Source: Bradyrhizobium sp. NP1 (GTDB taxonomy: Bacteria > Pseudomonadota > Alphaproteobacteria > Rhizobiales > Xanthobacteraceae). Taken from it: DNA of 64,000 bases. Shown here one piece after another: positions 36,000 through 44,529 of the stretch. Position 1 is the first letter of the stretch. Each line of letters opens with the position of its first letter. Under the pieces are notes generated by a model. The model searched no databases, was not told where the DNA came from, and was given only the letters and a program-made list of their open reading frames with translations. The translations under genes were made by a program, and so were the position numbers. The stretch is taken from positions 4,380,001-4,444,000 of the forward strand of contig NZ_CP127385.1 of the NCBI RefSeq assembly GCF_030378205.1, given 5' to 3'.

Positions 36000-36098
36000 A
36001 GCCGGTTCGTTGCGTCACGCCGGATCGGAGTGGCCCGCTCCGGCGATGCGCCGCCGGGATGGCTCGAAAGCAGCAAGACGGGCTCGGCCCTGGCGCAA

Positions 36099-37013
36099 TC
36101 ACCGATCGACGCGGGCGACCTCCCGCGCAACGTCGAGAAAGCGCACCAGCGTCGGCGTGGTGTCGTCGCCGCGCCAGACGATCCCGGTTTCGAGCAGCGG
36201 CGCGTCGTGGAGGAGGTCGACATAGCTGACGCCGGTGCGCGCGAGGTTGCGTAGCGACGCCGGCACCAGCGCGATCCCCATCCCCGCCGAAACCAGGCTG
36301 ATGATGGTCTGCATCTGGATCGCCTCCTGCGCGATCCGGGCCCGGCCGCCGTGCCGGACGTAATAGCTTGTCACGAGATCGTGGAAGGCCGGCGCTGATC
36401 GCCGCGGGAAGATGATCAGCGGCGCCTTGATCACGGCTTCCGGTGCCAGGCGCCCGCGCTTGAGCGCGAGTTGCCTGCGTTCGATCCAGCCAGCCGGCAC
36501 GGCCGCAACCAGCGGCTCCGACAAAAGCTTAGCGTAGCGCAGTGGCGCTGGCAGCGCGCCTTCAGCTGGCGGGATGATGATGCCGGCATGTCCCCTGCCC
36601 TCGACGAGCGTCACGATCTGCACGTCGCTGGTCGCTTCCGAAAGCGCGATCTCGACGTCGGGAAACAACGCGGCGTAGCGCCTGACGAGACTGGGCAGGA
36701 TGCTGTAGTCGGCTGTGCTGACGAAAGAGAGCGACAGCGTGCCAGCGACCCCGTCACGCAGCCGCTTTGCAAGCTCCGGCAGCGCGTTCAACTGCTCCAG
36801 CGCCTTGCGCACGTGCGGCAGCAGGCTCTCGCCGAATGGCGTCAGCGCGACGCTGCGCTTGGTGCGGACGAACAGCGGCGCACCAAGCGCGCGCTCGAGC
36901 GCCAGGATCGACTGGCTGAGCGGCGGCTGCGTCATGCCGAGCGCTTCGGCGGCGCGGCCGAAATGCAGCGTCTCCGCCACCGTCACGAAATGCCTGAACT
37001 GCCGGACGTCCAT
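36099..37013 (-). CDS. LysR-family transcriptional regulator (ilvD neighbour)
   Basis: A 304-aa LTTR. The N-terminal winged helix MDVRQFRHFVTVAETLHFGRAAEALGMTQPPLSQSI (cited as pattern: FGRAAEALGMTQPPLSQSI) is typical, and the effector domain follows (SLSFVSTADYSILPSLV). ATG at 37013 is the family start. It is transcribed away from the ilvD-like gene, the usual LTTR arrangement, with a palindrome TATTAT-N6-ATAATA in the shared gap, so it probably controls ilvD. Confidence 0.9.
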   Translation of the reverse strand: MDVRQFRHFVTVAETLHFGRAAEALGMTQPPLSQSILALERALGAPLFVRTKRSVALTPFGESLLPHVRKALEQLNALPELAKRLRDGVAGTLSLSFVSTADYSILPSLVRRYAALFPDVEIALSEATSDVQIVTLVEGRGHAGIIIPPAEGALPAPLRYAKLLSEPLVAAVPAGWIERRQLALKRGRLAPEAVIKAPLIIFPRRSAPAFHDLVTSYYVRHGGRARIAQEAIQMQTIISLVSAGMGIALVPASLRNLARTGVSYVDLLHDAPLLETGIVWRGDDTTPTLVRFLDVAREVARVDR

Positions 37014-37034
37014 ATCTGATATACTCAACGACCT

Positions 37035-37052
37035 TATTATGCTTGAATAATA
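37035..37052. promoter_or_regulatory. LysR-type operator candidate
   Basis: TATTAT-GCTTGA-ATAATA is a perfect inverted repeat with 6-base arms in the 104-base gap between the divergent lysR and ilvD genes. LTTR sites are usually T-N11-A palindromes. The site is close to the lysR start codon (22 bases), fitting autorepression and activation of ilvD. Confidence 0.55.
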
Positions 37053-37117
37053 TATTTTACAACAGACCGAAAGCGCCGTAACACCCGCCAAACATTTCTG
37101 CCAGGAGACGCCCAAAG

Positions 37118-38968
37118 ATGCCCGCCTATCGTTCGAGAACCACCACCCACGGCCGCAACATGGCCGGCGCGCGCGGCCTGTGGCGAGCCACCGGCATGAA
37201 GGACGAGGATTTCGGCAAGCCGATCATCGCGGTCGCCAACAGCTTCACCCAGTTCGTGCCGGGCCATGTCCACCTCAAGGATCTCGGCCAGCTCGTCGCG
37301 CGCGAGATCGAGGCGGCAGGCGGCGTCGCCAAGGAGTTCAACACGATTGCGGTCGACGACGGCATCGCGATGGGCCATGGCGGCATGCTGTATTCGCTGC
37401 CGAGCCGCGAGCTGATCGCCGATTCCGTCGAGTACATGGTGAACGCGCATTGCGCGGACGCGCTGGTGTGCATCTCCAACTGCGACAAGATCACGCCCGG
37501 CATGCTGATGGCCGCGATGCGGCTCAACATCCCGACCGTGTTCGTCTCGGGCGGCCCGATGGAGGCCGGCAAGGTCGCCGTCAAGGGCAAGCAGGTCGCG
37601 GTCGACCTGATCGACGCGATGGTCGCCGCCGCCGACGATCGCTACACCGACGAAGAGGTGAAGGTGATCGAGCGCTCCGCCTGTCCGACCTGCGGAAGCT
37701 GCTCCGGCATGTTCACCGCCAATTCCATGAACTGCCTGACCGAGGCGCTCGGCCTTTCGCTGCCCGGCAACGGCTCGGTGCTCGCGACGCACGCCGATCG
37801 CGAGGTGCTGTTCCGCCAGGCCGGCAACCTGGTCGTCGAGCTGGCGCGGCGCTGGTACGAAGCGGATGACGCGACGGCGCTGCCGCGCGGGATTGCCAAT
37901 TTCAAGGCGTTCGAGAACGCCATGAGCCTCGACATCGCGATGGGCGGCTCGACCAACACCGTGCTGCATCTGCTCGCGGCCGCCCGCGAGGGCGAGGTCG
38001 GTTTCACGCTCGATGACATCGACCGCCTGTCGCGCCGCGTGCCGTGTCTCTGCAAGGTCGCGCCCGCCAAGAACGACGTGCACATGGAGGACGTGCACCG
38101 CGCCGGCGGCATCATGGCGATCCTCGGCGAGCTCGACCGCGCCGGCCTGATCGACGCATCGGTGCCGACCGTGCATGCGCGCACGCTGGGCGATGCGCTG
38201 GCGCGCTGGGATATCAGCCACACCACCGACGAGGCGGTGCGCCGCTTCTTCTCAGCGGCCCCGGGCGGCGTGCCGACGCAATCCCCCTTCAGCCAGTCGG
38301 CGCGCTTCGATGAGCTCGATACCGACCGGCAGAGCGGCGTCATCCGCTCCGCCGAGCATCCGTTCTCGCGCGACGGCGGCCTTGCGGTGTTGACCGGTAA
38401 TCTCGCGCCCGAAGGCTGCATCGTGAAGACCGCAGGCGTCGACGCCTCGATCCTCACCTTCCGCGGCAGGGCCCGCGTGTTCGAGAGCCAGGAGGATGCA
38501 GTTTCCGGCATCCTCGGCAACAAGGTGAAGGCCGGCGATATCGTCCTCGTCCGCTACGAAGGCCCCAAGGGCGGCCCCGGCATGCAGGAAATGCTGTATC
38601 CGACGAGCTACCTGAAATCCAAGGGCCTCGCCAAGGAATGCGCACTCATCACCGACGGCCGCTTCTCCGGCGGCAGCTCGGGCCTTTCCATCGGCCATGT
38701 CTCGCCGGAAGCCGCGGAAGGCGGACCGATCGGGCTCGTCGAGGACGGCGACAGCATCCTGATCGACATCCCCAACCGACGCATCCATCTCGACGTCGAT
38801 GATGCCGTGCTGGCGGCGCGCCGCGCGGCGATGGAGGCGAAGCATCGCGGGGCCTGGGAGCCGAAGAGCCGCGACCGCGTCGTCTCGGCGGCGCTGCGCG
38901 CCTATGCGGCGCTCACCAGCAACGCCTCGCGCGGCGCGGTGCGCGATGTGACGCAGGTGCGGCGCTGA
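37118..38968 (+). CDS. ilvD: Dihydroxy-acid dehydratase
   Basis: A 616-aa enzyme of the IlvD/Edd family; it makes alpha-keto acids for valine, isoleucine and pantothenate synthesis. Iron-sulfur cysteines are visible in [10 protein letters not shown] near residue 125 and [19 protein letters not shown] near residue 190. The C-terminal [12 protein letters not shown] motif is present. The divergent LysR regulator suggests inducible control, so it might be a specialised second copy. Confidence 0.94.
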   Translation: MPAYRSRTTTHGRNMAGARGLWRATGMKDEDFGKPIIAVANSFTQFVPGHVHLKDLGQLVAREIEAAGGVAKEFNTIAVDDGIAMGHGGMLYSLPSRELIADSVEYMVNAHCADALVCISNCDKITPGMLMAAMRLNIPTVFVSGGPMEAGKVAVKGKQVAVDLIDAMVAAADDRYTDEEVKVIERSACPTCGSCSGMFTANSMNCLTEALGLSLPGNGSVLATHADREVLFRQAGNLVVELARRWYEADDATALPRGIANFKAFENAMSLDIAMGGSTNTVLHLLAAAREGEVGFTLDDIDRLSRRVPCLCKVAPAKNDVHMEDVHRAGGIMAILGELDRAGLIDASVPTVHARTLGDALARWDISHTTDEAVRRFFSAAPGGVPTQSPFSQSARFDELDTDRQSGVIRSAEHPFSRDGGLAVLTGNLAPEGCIVKTAGVDASILTFRGRARVFESQEDAVSGILGNKVKAGDIVLVRYEGPKGGPGMQEMLYPTSYLKSKGLAKECALITDGRFSGGSSGLSIGHVSPEAAEGGPIGLVEDGDSILIDIPNRRIHLDVDDAVLAARRAAMEAKHRGAWEPKSRDRVVSAALRAYAALTSNASRGAVRDVTQVRR

Positions 38969-39040
38969 CGCGGCATTCGCCGCCGGAGCGCGAAAGGTCG
39001 ATCGCGGCAAAGGGCGACCCTGCGGGCGCCTGGGCAGGCC

Positions 39041-39229
39041 TCATGGCTGGAAGATGTCCTCCAGGGGCTTGCCGAATAGTTTGGCAATCTTGAAAGCCAG
39101 CGAAAGGCTTGCCTCGTAGCGGCCGGTCTCGATGGCGTTCACGGTCTGCCGCGATACCTGAAGCTTCCTGGCAAGGTCGCCCTGGGTCCAGCAGCGCTCG
39201 GTGCGCAGTTGAGGCACGATGTTTTTCAT
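39041..39229 (-). CDS. Small XRE-family regulator
   Basis: A 62-aa helix-turn-helix protein of the Cro/CI type: ERCWTQGDLARKLQVSRQTVNAIETGRY is the HTH. It ends in LFGKPLEDIFQP, as in many compact XRE repressors. ATG at 39229 overlaps the stop of the membrane-protein gene by four bases. It probably represses its own operon through the twin palindromes at 39636-39690. Confidence 0.85.
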   Translation of the reverse strand: MKNIVPQLRTERCWTQGDLARKLQVSRQTVNAIETGRYEASLSLAFKIAKLFGKPLEDIFQP

Positions 39230-39618
39230 CGGCCCGTCGCCACAAGCCTGAGCATCTGCGCCACGAAGACCAGCCAGACAATGTTGGTCGTCCAGGACGC
39301 GCTCAGATGCGGCAGTCCCAGCAGCTCCAGGAACGCATAGATCAGTGAAAGCGCGGCGACGATGACGGCGGCGAGCGCGGCCGCCTGCAGAATCCGCAGG
39401 CGGATATATTCGTCGCTCTGCCTGTAGGAGCGTATGGTCAACCAAAGCAGCAGAAGGCCTGGCAGGATCGGCGCGACGATCAGAGGCACCCGCACGAGCG
39501 CGCCCATCTGGGTCATCGATGCCCAGACGGACACAGCGACCACAGCGAGATAGAACGCCAGCGCGGGTCCGAACAGCCGCGCCCAACCACTCAACACCTG
39601 CTTCGTCTCGGCGGACAT
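39226..39618 (-). CDS. Four-helix membrane protein paired with XRE regulator
   Basis: A 130-aa inner-membrane protein with four predicted helices (LFGPALAFYLAVVAVSVWAS; VPLIVAPILPGLLLLWLTI; ILQAAALAAVIVAALSLIYAFLELLG; TTNIVWLVFVAQMLRLV). GGAGACG precedes the ATG at 39618. It is the first gene of a two-gene operon with the XRE regulator and resembles membrane partners found beside compact XRE genes. Function unknown. Confidence 0.75.
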   Translation of the reverse strand: MSAETKQVLSGWARLFGPALAFYLAVVAVSVWASMTQMGALVRVPLIVAPILPGLLLLWLTIRSYRQSDEYIRLRILQAAALAAVIVAALSLIYAFLELLGLPHLSASWTTNIVWLVFVAQMLRLVATGR

Positions 39619-39635
39619 TCGCGTCTCCTCTGTGT

Positions 39636-39690
39636 GTAAAGCATGCTTTACTATCGCGGCATCGACGCGACAGTGTCAAGCATGCTTTAC
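39636..39690. promoter_or_regulatory. Twin palindromic operators for the XRE operon
   Basis: GTAAAGCATGCTTTAC at 39636-39651 is a perfect 16-base palindrome. GTCAAGCATGCTTTAC at 39675-39690 differs by one base. They are 39 bases apart and lie 18 and 57 bases upstream of the membrane-protein start codon, bracketing the expected core promoter. This is the classic layout of an autorepressed XRE operon. Confidence 0.75.
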
Positions 39691-39793
39691 ATGGAGCGGA
39701 CGGCGAATCTGGCGTCTGGTCGGCCTCAACGCCAGGACGAGAAAAAGCGGCGGAAGCAGCTCATAGACTCGGCAAACCGCCGCGTCGCGGCCG

Positions 39794-40138
39794 TCACATC
39801 TTCAGCCACATCTCGAAGCCGCCGAAGATCAGCCGCTTGCCGTCAAATGGCATATCGCCCTTGAGGCGCTCGTCCGCCATCACCTTGGCGTTGATCGCAT
39901 CGCGCTCGGCCTTGTTCCGATAGACGATCCAGGAAAAGACGACGATTTCGTCGTCTTGAGCGCGCACGGCACGCGGAAACGACGTTAATTCGCCATAGGG
40001 CACGTCGTCACCAATACACTCGACAAAATCGAGCGCACCAAATTCCTTCCAGATTTCTCCGGCTTTGCGCGCCTGGGCCCTGTAGGCCTCGATCTTGTCC
40101 TTGTGCACCGGAATGACGAAACCATCGACATAGGGCAT
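39794..40138 (-). CDS. DUF1428 family protein
   Basis: A 114-aa protein of the DUF1428 family with a dimeric ferredoxin-like fold: MPYVDGFVIPVHKDKIEAYR, VECIGDDVPYGELTSFPRAV, and DMPFDGKRLIFGGFEMWL at the end. Function unknown; genes of this family often lie with DUF899 and SRPBCC genes. AAGGAGTTCC lies just before the ATG at 40138. It is the last gene of the DUF899 cluster. Confidence 0.88.
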   Translation of the reverse strand: MPYVDGFVIPVHKDKIEAYRAQARKAGEIWKEFGALDFVECIGDDVPYGELTSFPRAVRAQDDEIVVFSWIVYRNKAERDAINAKVMADERLKGDMPFDGKRLIFGGFEMWLKM

Positions 40139-40228
40139 ATCGGAACTCCTTGGGTTGGGTTGCAGCCCCAGAGGACGATTCACGAGACGGGAATCCGACA
40201 GCCTTCCGGGGATTCCTGACGACCGCGA

Positions 40229-40498
40229 TCAGGGACCATTCGCGCCGTTTCGCCGGCCGGCGATCAGCTTCAGCCAGGGCGCCAGGTGGAAGGCGCTCAT
40301 CAAGAGGTACATCGGAACCATTCCGCTCAGCGGCGACATGCCGTGCGCCGACGAGCAGAGCGCATCCTGCGCACTGTCGAGAAACGGCGTAAGCAGCGCC
40401 ATGACGGCAAAGGTCGGCGTCGCCGCAAGCGACAGCCAATCGGCAATGCCGCTAGTGCTGACGCTGTCGTGCCGAACGGAAAAACATCCAAAGCTCAT
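40229..40498 (-). CDS. Small membrane protein in DUF899 cluster
   Basis: An 89-aa protein with two hydrophobic segments (IADWLSLAATPTFAVMALLTPFL and GMVPMYLLMSAFHLAPWLKLI). GAGGAGACGACGC just before the ATG at 40498 is a strong ribosome binding site, which supports the call. It lies between the DUF899 and DUF1428 genes with gaps of about 80 and 90 bases. No family is recognised; similar short proteins seem to accompany DUF899 genes in Bradyrhizobium. Confidence 0.65.
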   Translation of the reverse strand: MSFGCFSVRHDSVSTSGIADWLSLAATPTFAVMALLTPFLDSAQDALCSSAHGMSPLSGMVPMYLLMSAFHLAPWLKLIAGRRNGANGP

Positions 40499-40581
40499 GC
40501 GTCGTCTCCTCGATTCGCAAATGGACGCCGGCCCCACGAGGTCGGCACCCGTCACCGTTTTCGGGTCGCCCACCCTCCCCG

Positions 40582-41349
40582 CTAGCGCGCTTCGTACTCG
40601 TCGTGGCGGCGCCACCAGGGTCCCTCCGTCTGGTTGCGTCCCTTGGGAGCACGGTCGAGCCACTGGTTCATGCCCCAGATGCCGTCGACGCCACGCGCGT
40701 AGGCCGAATAGGTGTGATAGACGACGCCGTCCTCCAGCACGAACGCACTCAGGCCCGGCCTCTCGCGCGAATATGTTGGTGCATCGGTCCCGCATGAGGC
40801 CGCGAACCTGGCGACAGGCGTCGGCACCTTGGCCGCGTCCATCGCGTGCCCGCCGCGCGCGTAGTTGTATTCGATGGTCCCGTTGCGCTGCTGCTCTTCG
40901 GTGAAGAACACGTTGAAGTCAGGGTTGAAGTCGCCGCCGAACGAGGACGCCCAGGGGAACGTCCACCCCATCCGCTGCTTGTAGGCCTGCAGTTTTGCCA
41001 GCGGCGCCCGTGACACCGCCCAGAGCATCACGTCATGATTGGCTAGATGCACTGCGATCCCGTTGAAACCGTCGGCGATCGCCGAGCAGGACGGGCAGCC
41101 CGCCGTGTAGTCGGGCCCGAACATGAAATGATAGACGAGGAGCTGCGAGCGCCCGCGGAAGAGCTCCCTGAGCGAGGCCTTTCCGTCCTCGCTGTCGAAC
41201 GCATATGCCTTGTCGATGCGGACCCACGGCAGGTTCTGGCGTTGCTGTGCCAGTTCGTCACCGCGCCGGGTCAGCTCCTTCTCCGCCTGCAGCAACTCCA
41301 GCCGCGCCGCAAGCCACTGCTCCCGTGTTCCAGTGGTATGTCCCGTCAT
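40582..41349 (-). CDS. DUF899 family thioredoxin-like protein
   Basis: A 255-aa protein of the DUF899 family: WLAARLELLQAEKELTRRGDELAQQR at the start, then LFRGRSQLLVYHFMFGP and GCPSCSAIADGFNG with a CxxC pair, then ending EGPWWRRHDEY. The fold is thioredoxin-like; function unknown. ATG at 41349 is preceded by GGAGAGAGCA and overlaps the stop of a 39-codon ORF by three bases. A large wHTH regulator is encoded divergently. Confidence 0.88.
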   Translation of the reverse strand: MTGHTTGTREQWLAARLELLQAEKELTRRGDELAQQRQNLPWVRIDKAYAFDSEDGKASLRELFRGRSQLLVYHFMFGPDYTAGCPSCSAIADGFNGIAVHLANHDVMLWAVSRAPLAKLQAYKQRMGWTFPWASSFGGDFNPDFNVFFTEEQQRNGTIEYNYARGGHAMDAAKVPTPVARFAASCGTDAPTYSRERPGLSAFVLEDGVVYHTYSAYARGVDGIWGMNQWLDRAPKGRNQTEGPWWRRHDEYEAR

Positions 41350-41465
41350 TGCTCTCTCCGTTCCGTTGAATGGGCCGGACCGACGGCCAGCACGGTCACG
41401 ACGGCGCCCGCCCAATCGACGATGGCGGAAAGGAACGCCGGGGAAAGCATCGTCAGGTAGACCAT
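41346..41465 (-). CDS. 39-codon ORF coupled to DUF899 gene
   Basis: A short ORF reading MVYLTMLSPAFLSAIVDWAG and on to STERREQ. Its stop codon TGA overlaps the ATG of the DUF899 gene (ATGA), the usual form of translational coupling. It has one weakly hydrophobic segment. It may be a real micro-protein or a leader that tunes DUF899 translation; no family is recognised and the ribosome binding site is weak. Confidence 0.35.
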   Translation of the reverse strand: MVYLTMLSPAFLSAIVDWAGAVVTVLAVGPAHSTERREQ

Positions 41466-41563
41466 GGGGTAACCCTCTCGCTTTGCCGTGCTGGCCTGTG
41501 GTCGCGAGATAGACTAGGACCGGAGATCGAACCGGTGAGAGTTACAAGTGTGGCGGGATTTCC

Positions 41564-42784
41564 ATGGACTCGCTGATCACGGCTGCGGCGCGCGCGCTGG
41601 CGACAGGTGATCCGCTCGGCGCCTTGAAGCGGGTTGCGCTGCGCGGCGATGCGCCGGCGCTGGCGCTTCGCGGCATCGCGATGGCGCAGCTCGGCGAGCT
41701 CGTGCGGGCGAAAGCGCTGTTGCGCAGTGCCGCGCGCGCCTTCGGCCCGAAAGAGACGCTGGCCCGCGCCCGATGCGTCGTCGCCGAGGCCGAGATCGCA
41801 TTGGTCTCGCGCGATCTCGGCTTTGCGCCGAAGGCGCTCGATGCGGCGCGGGTCGCGCTCGAGTCGCACGGCGACCGTGTCAACGCCGCGCATGCACGAC
41901 ATCTTGAGGTCCGCCGCCTGCTCCTGATCGGCCGCCTCGACGACGCCGAACATGCGCTGGCCGGGCTCGACCCTGCGCTCCTGCCTCCCGCGCTGAGGGC
42001 CGCCCACGAGCTGGTCGTGGCCGGCATCGCGATGCGGCGCCTCCGCACCCGCGTGGCGCGCGCCGCGCTGGAACGGGCCTCGCGTGCCGCACGCCAGGCG
42101 AACATCCCGGCGCTGAAGGTGGAAGTCGAAACCGCGGCCCTCGCCCTCGATACGCCGGCCGCGCGCCTGATCGCGCGTGGCGAGGAGCGCCTGCTCCGGC
42201 TCGAGGACGTCGAGGCGCTGCTGGCATCGAAGGCACTCGTGGTGGACGCGTGCCGCTATGTCGTGCGCTACGCGCGCAACGTGGTCCCGCTCGCAACGCG
42301 CCCGGTGCTGTTTGCGCTCGCCCGCGCGCTCGGCGAGGCCTGGCCCAGCGACGTGCCGAGAAGCACGCTGCTCGCACAGGCCTTCCGCGCCAGGCACGCC
42401 GACGAATCGCACCGCGCGCGGCTGCGCGTCGAGATCGGGCGGCTGCGCACGGCGCTGAAATCGCTGGCCGACGTCAGCGCGACGGAGCGCGGCTTCGCGC
42501 TCGCGCCGCGCGTCGCCCACGATGTCGTCGTGCTGGCGTGGCCGGTCGACGAGGAGCATGCGGCGGTGCTCGCCTTCCTCGCCGACGGTGAATCCTGGTC
42601 GAGCTCCGCGCTCGCGCTGGCGCTCGGCGCGAGCCAGCGCACCGTGCAGCGCGCCCTTGATCAGCTCGCGGCGGAGGGCAAGGTACAGTCCTATGGTCGC
42701 GGCCGCGCGCGGCGCTGGATGGCCCGGCCGCTGCCCGGTTTCACGACAACCTTGTTACTCCCGGGCCCGCTGCCGAGCGATTAA
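41564..42784 (+). CDS. TPR-like and winged-helix regulator
   Basis: A 406-aa protein. The first 300 residues are alpha-helical repeats of TPR style (ALALRGIAMAQLGELVRAKALLRSAARAF and similar). Near the C terminus is a winged helix: SSSALALALGASQRTVQRALDQLAAEGKVQSYGRGRARRW. It is probably a cytoplasmic transcription factor. It is divergent from the DUF899 cluster and followed 44 bases later by a propeller gene, so it may govern both. Confidence 0.7.
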   Translation: MDSLITAAARALATGDPLGALKRVALRGDAPALALRGIAMAQLGELVRAKALLRSAARAFGPKETLARARCVVAEAEIALVSRDLGFAPKALDAARVALESHGDRVNAAHARHLEVRRLLLIGRLDDAEHALAGLDPALLPPALRAAHELVVAGIAMRRLRTRVARAALERASRAARQANIPALKVEVETAALALDTPAARLIARGEERLLRLEDVEALLASKALVVDACRYVVRYARNVVPLATRPVLFALARALGEAWPSDVPRSTLLAQAFRARHADESHRARLRVEIGRLRTALKSLADVSATERGFALAPRVAHDVVVLAWPVDEEHAAVLAFLADGESWSSSALALALGASQRTVQRALDQLAAEGKVQSYGRGRARRWMARPLPGFTTTLLLPGPLPSD

Positions 42785-42828
42785 GACAGCATCAGCGAAA
42801 CAATTCATCACGTTCAGGGATCGCCAGC

Positions 42829-43479
42829 ATGAAACGCTCTTCAGCCGACATCATCCGTGAATATGGCCCCTTCCCCGGCGTCGACCGCATCAATGGCGTG
42901 ACGTTCGACGGCCAGCAGGTCTGGTTTGCGAGCGGCGACAAGCTCAACGCGCTTGATCCGGCTGAAGGCAAGGTGCTGCGCTCGATCGAGGTCGCCTCGC
43001 ACGCCGGAACGGCATTCGATGGCCGGCACCTGTTCCAGATCGCCGAGGATCGCATCCACAAGATCGATCCGAAAACCGGCCGCGTGCTCGCCACCATCCC
43101 GGCGCCCGGCGGTGGCGGCGATTCCGGGCTGGCCTGGGCCGAGGGGACGCTGTGGGTGGGTCAGCACCGCGGCCGGAAGATCCATCAGATCGATCCCGAT
43201 ACCGGCGCCATTCTCCGCACCATCGAGTCCGACCGCGTCGTCACCGGGGTCACCTGGGTCGACGACGAGCTCTGGCACGGCACCTGGGAAGGCGACGAGA
43301 GCGACGTGCGGCGGATCGATCCGCAGAGCGGCGAGGTTCTGGAGCGGATCGAGATGCCCGAAGGCACCGGCGTCTCGGGCCTCGAATCCGATGGCGGCGA
43401 CCGGTTCTTCTGCGGCGGCGGCGGCAGCGGCAAGATCCGCGCCGTGCGCCGGCCGAAGCGGACCGCCGCGCGCAAGTGA
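42829..43479 (+). CDS. YncE-like/glutamine-cyclotransferase-type propeller protein
   Basis: A 216-aa protein with repeating blades: GVTFDGQQVWFAS, GTAFDGRHLFQI, GLAWAEGTLWVGQ and GVTWVDDELWHGT, each with a D-P-x-x-G-x-V-L link. No signal peptide is visible, so it seems cytoplasmic, unlike most secreted propellers of this type. It lacks an obvious catalytic Glu pair. It lies directly after the TPR-wHTH regulator and may be part of the same operon. Confidence 0.75.
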   Translation: MKRSSADIIREYGPFPGVDRINGVTFDGQQVWFASGDKLNALDPAEGKVLRSIEVASHAGTAFDGRHLFQIAEDRIHKIDPKTGRVLATIPAPGGGGDSGLAWAEGTLWVGQHRGRKIHQIDPDTGAILRTIESDRVVTGVTWVDDELWHGTWEGDESDVRRIDPQSGEVLERIEMPEGTGVSGLESDGGDRFFCGGGGSGKIRAVRRPKRTAARK

Positions 43480-43490
43480 AGCGTCGTTCT

Positions 43491-44294
43491 TCACGCGGAG
43501 AGAACGTGCAGGACGATGTCGGCGCCGAAATGCGAGACCATCGCCCACTCTAGTCCGTAGCGACGAAACAGCGCTCCGAAGACGATGCCGGCCACGCCGT
43601 TCAAGACGATGGCGCGAACCACCAGCGCCGTCGTGAGCGGGGTCAGCGCCGCGGTCGCGGGAAGATGGCCGAGCCCGAAAACAATGGCGGTCAGGATGTT
43701 CGCTGTCCAGAACACGCCGGAGGGGAGCGCAACGTCGCGCCTGCGCAAAACCGTGCGGAGCCCCAGCGCCAGCACCGACATCTGGCCGAGCCGCATCAAT
43801 ATCTCCTCGTCGATCGCGCCATAGAAGGAGGCGAGCAGCCCCTGCCATGCGTTCGGCCGCGCGCCGCCACCCGCTGCGTCCTTGACGACGTCTGCGACCG
43901 ATAGCATCGCCGCGAACACGAAGCGGTCGAGCACGACCAGGACGAGTCCCACGGCAAGGCCGATGGCGAGCGCCACCAGCAGCGTTCGGCCGGTGTCCGG
44001 AGGCACCGGCCGCCGCGTCAGCCATGCGGAGAGCAGCGGGATCGCAAGGCCGAGCTTGCGCGAGGCCCACAGCCCCGCCAACACGGCGGCCAGCAGCAGC
44101 ACCATCGTCTGCGCGGTCGAGACGAGAAGAAGCTGGACCACCGTGAGGTGCGAGCGCGCGCTCGCCGCGGCGAGTGCGGCCTGCTGCAACGCCAGTGCAT
44201 AGGGAAGGATCAGGACCGCGCCAACGAGCCCGAGCAGCCAGAGTACAAGGGCGAGTTTCCAGAACGGCGCCGCTGCCGGCGATGGTTCGGACAT
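43491..44294 (-). CDS. CPBP family intramembrane metalloprotease
   Basis: A 267-aa membrane protein with about seven helices. The Abi/CPBP motifs are EEILMRLG (motif 1, near residue 170), FGLGHLP (motif 2) and SHFGADIVLH (motif 4 with His). Such proteins cleave substrates in the membrane or serve in bacteriocin immunity. ATG at 44294 gives a normal N terminus. It may be co-transcribed with the MBL-fold gene upstream (235-base gap). Confidence 0.82.
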   Translation of the reverse strand: MSEPSPAAAPFWKLALVLWLLGLVGAVLILPYALALQQAALAAASARSHLTVVQLLLVSTAQTMVLLLAAVLAGLWASRKLGLAIPLLSAWLTRRPVPPDTGRTLLVALAIGLAVGLVLVVLDRFVFAAMLSVADVVKDAAGGGARPNAWQGLLASFYGAIDEEILMRLGQMSVLALGLRTVLRRRDVALPSGVFWTANILTAIVFGLGHLPATAALTPLTTALVVRAIVLNGVAGIVFGALFRRYGLEWAMVSHFGADIVLHVLSA

Positions 44295-44529
44295 GCGAGC
44301 ACAATCCTTGTTCGAAAATTGACGGGCGCTATCTGATATCAACGACGCGACAAGCTTGCGACAGCCGTAAGCCATCTACGAAACCAATGCGTCGGGATCT
44401 TGATTCAACCGGGTCGTCAAAATTCCCCGTCCCGCGCAAGAGAGTGTGACCTGCGTGGCCACAATGACGTCGAATTCCGGTCTGCAAGCGACGAGGCGAT
44501 CCGCAGTCGCGCCGTCGATCCGAGCGGCG

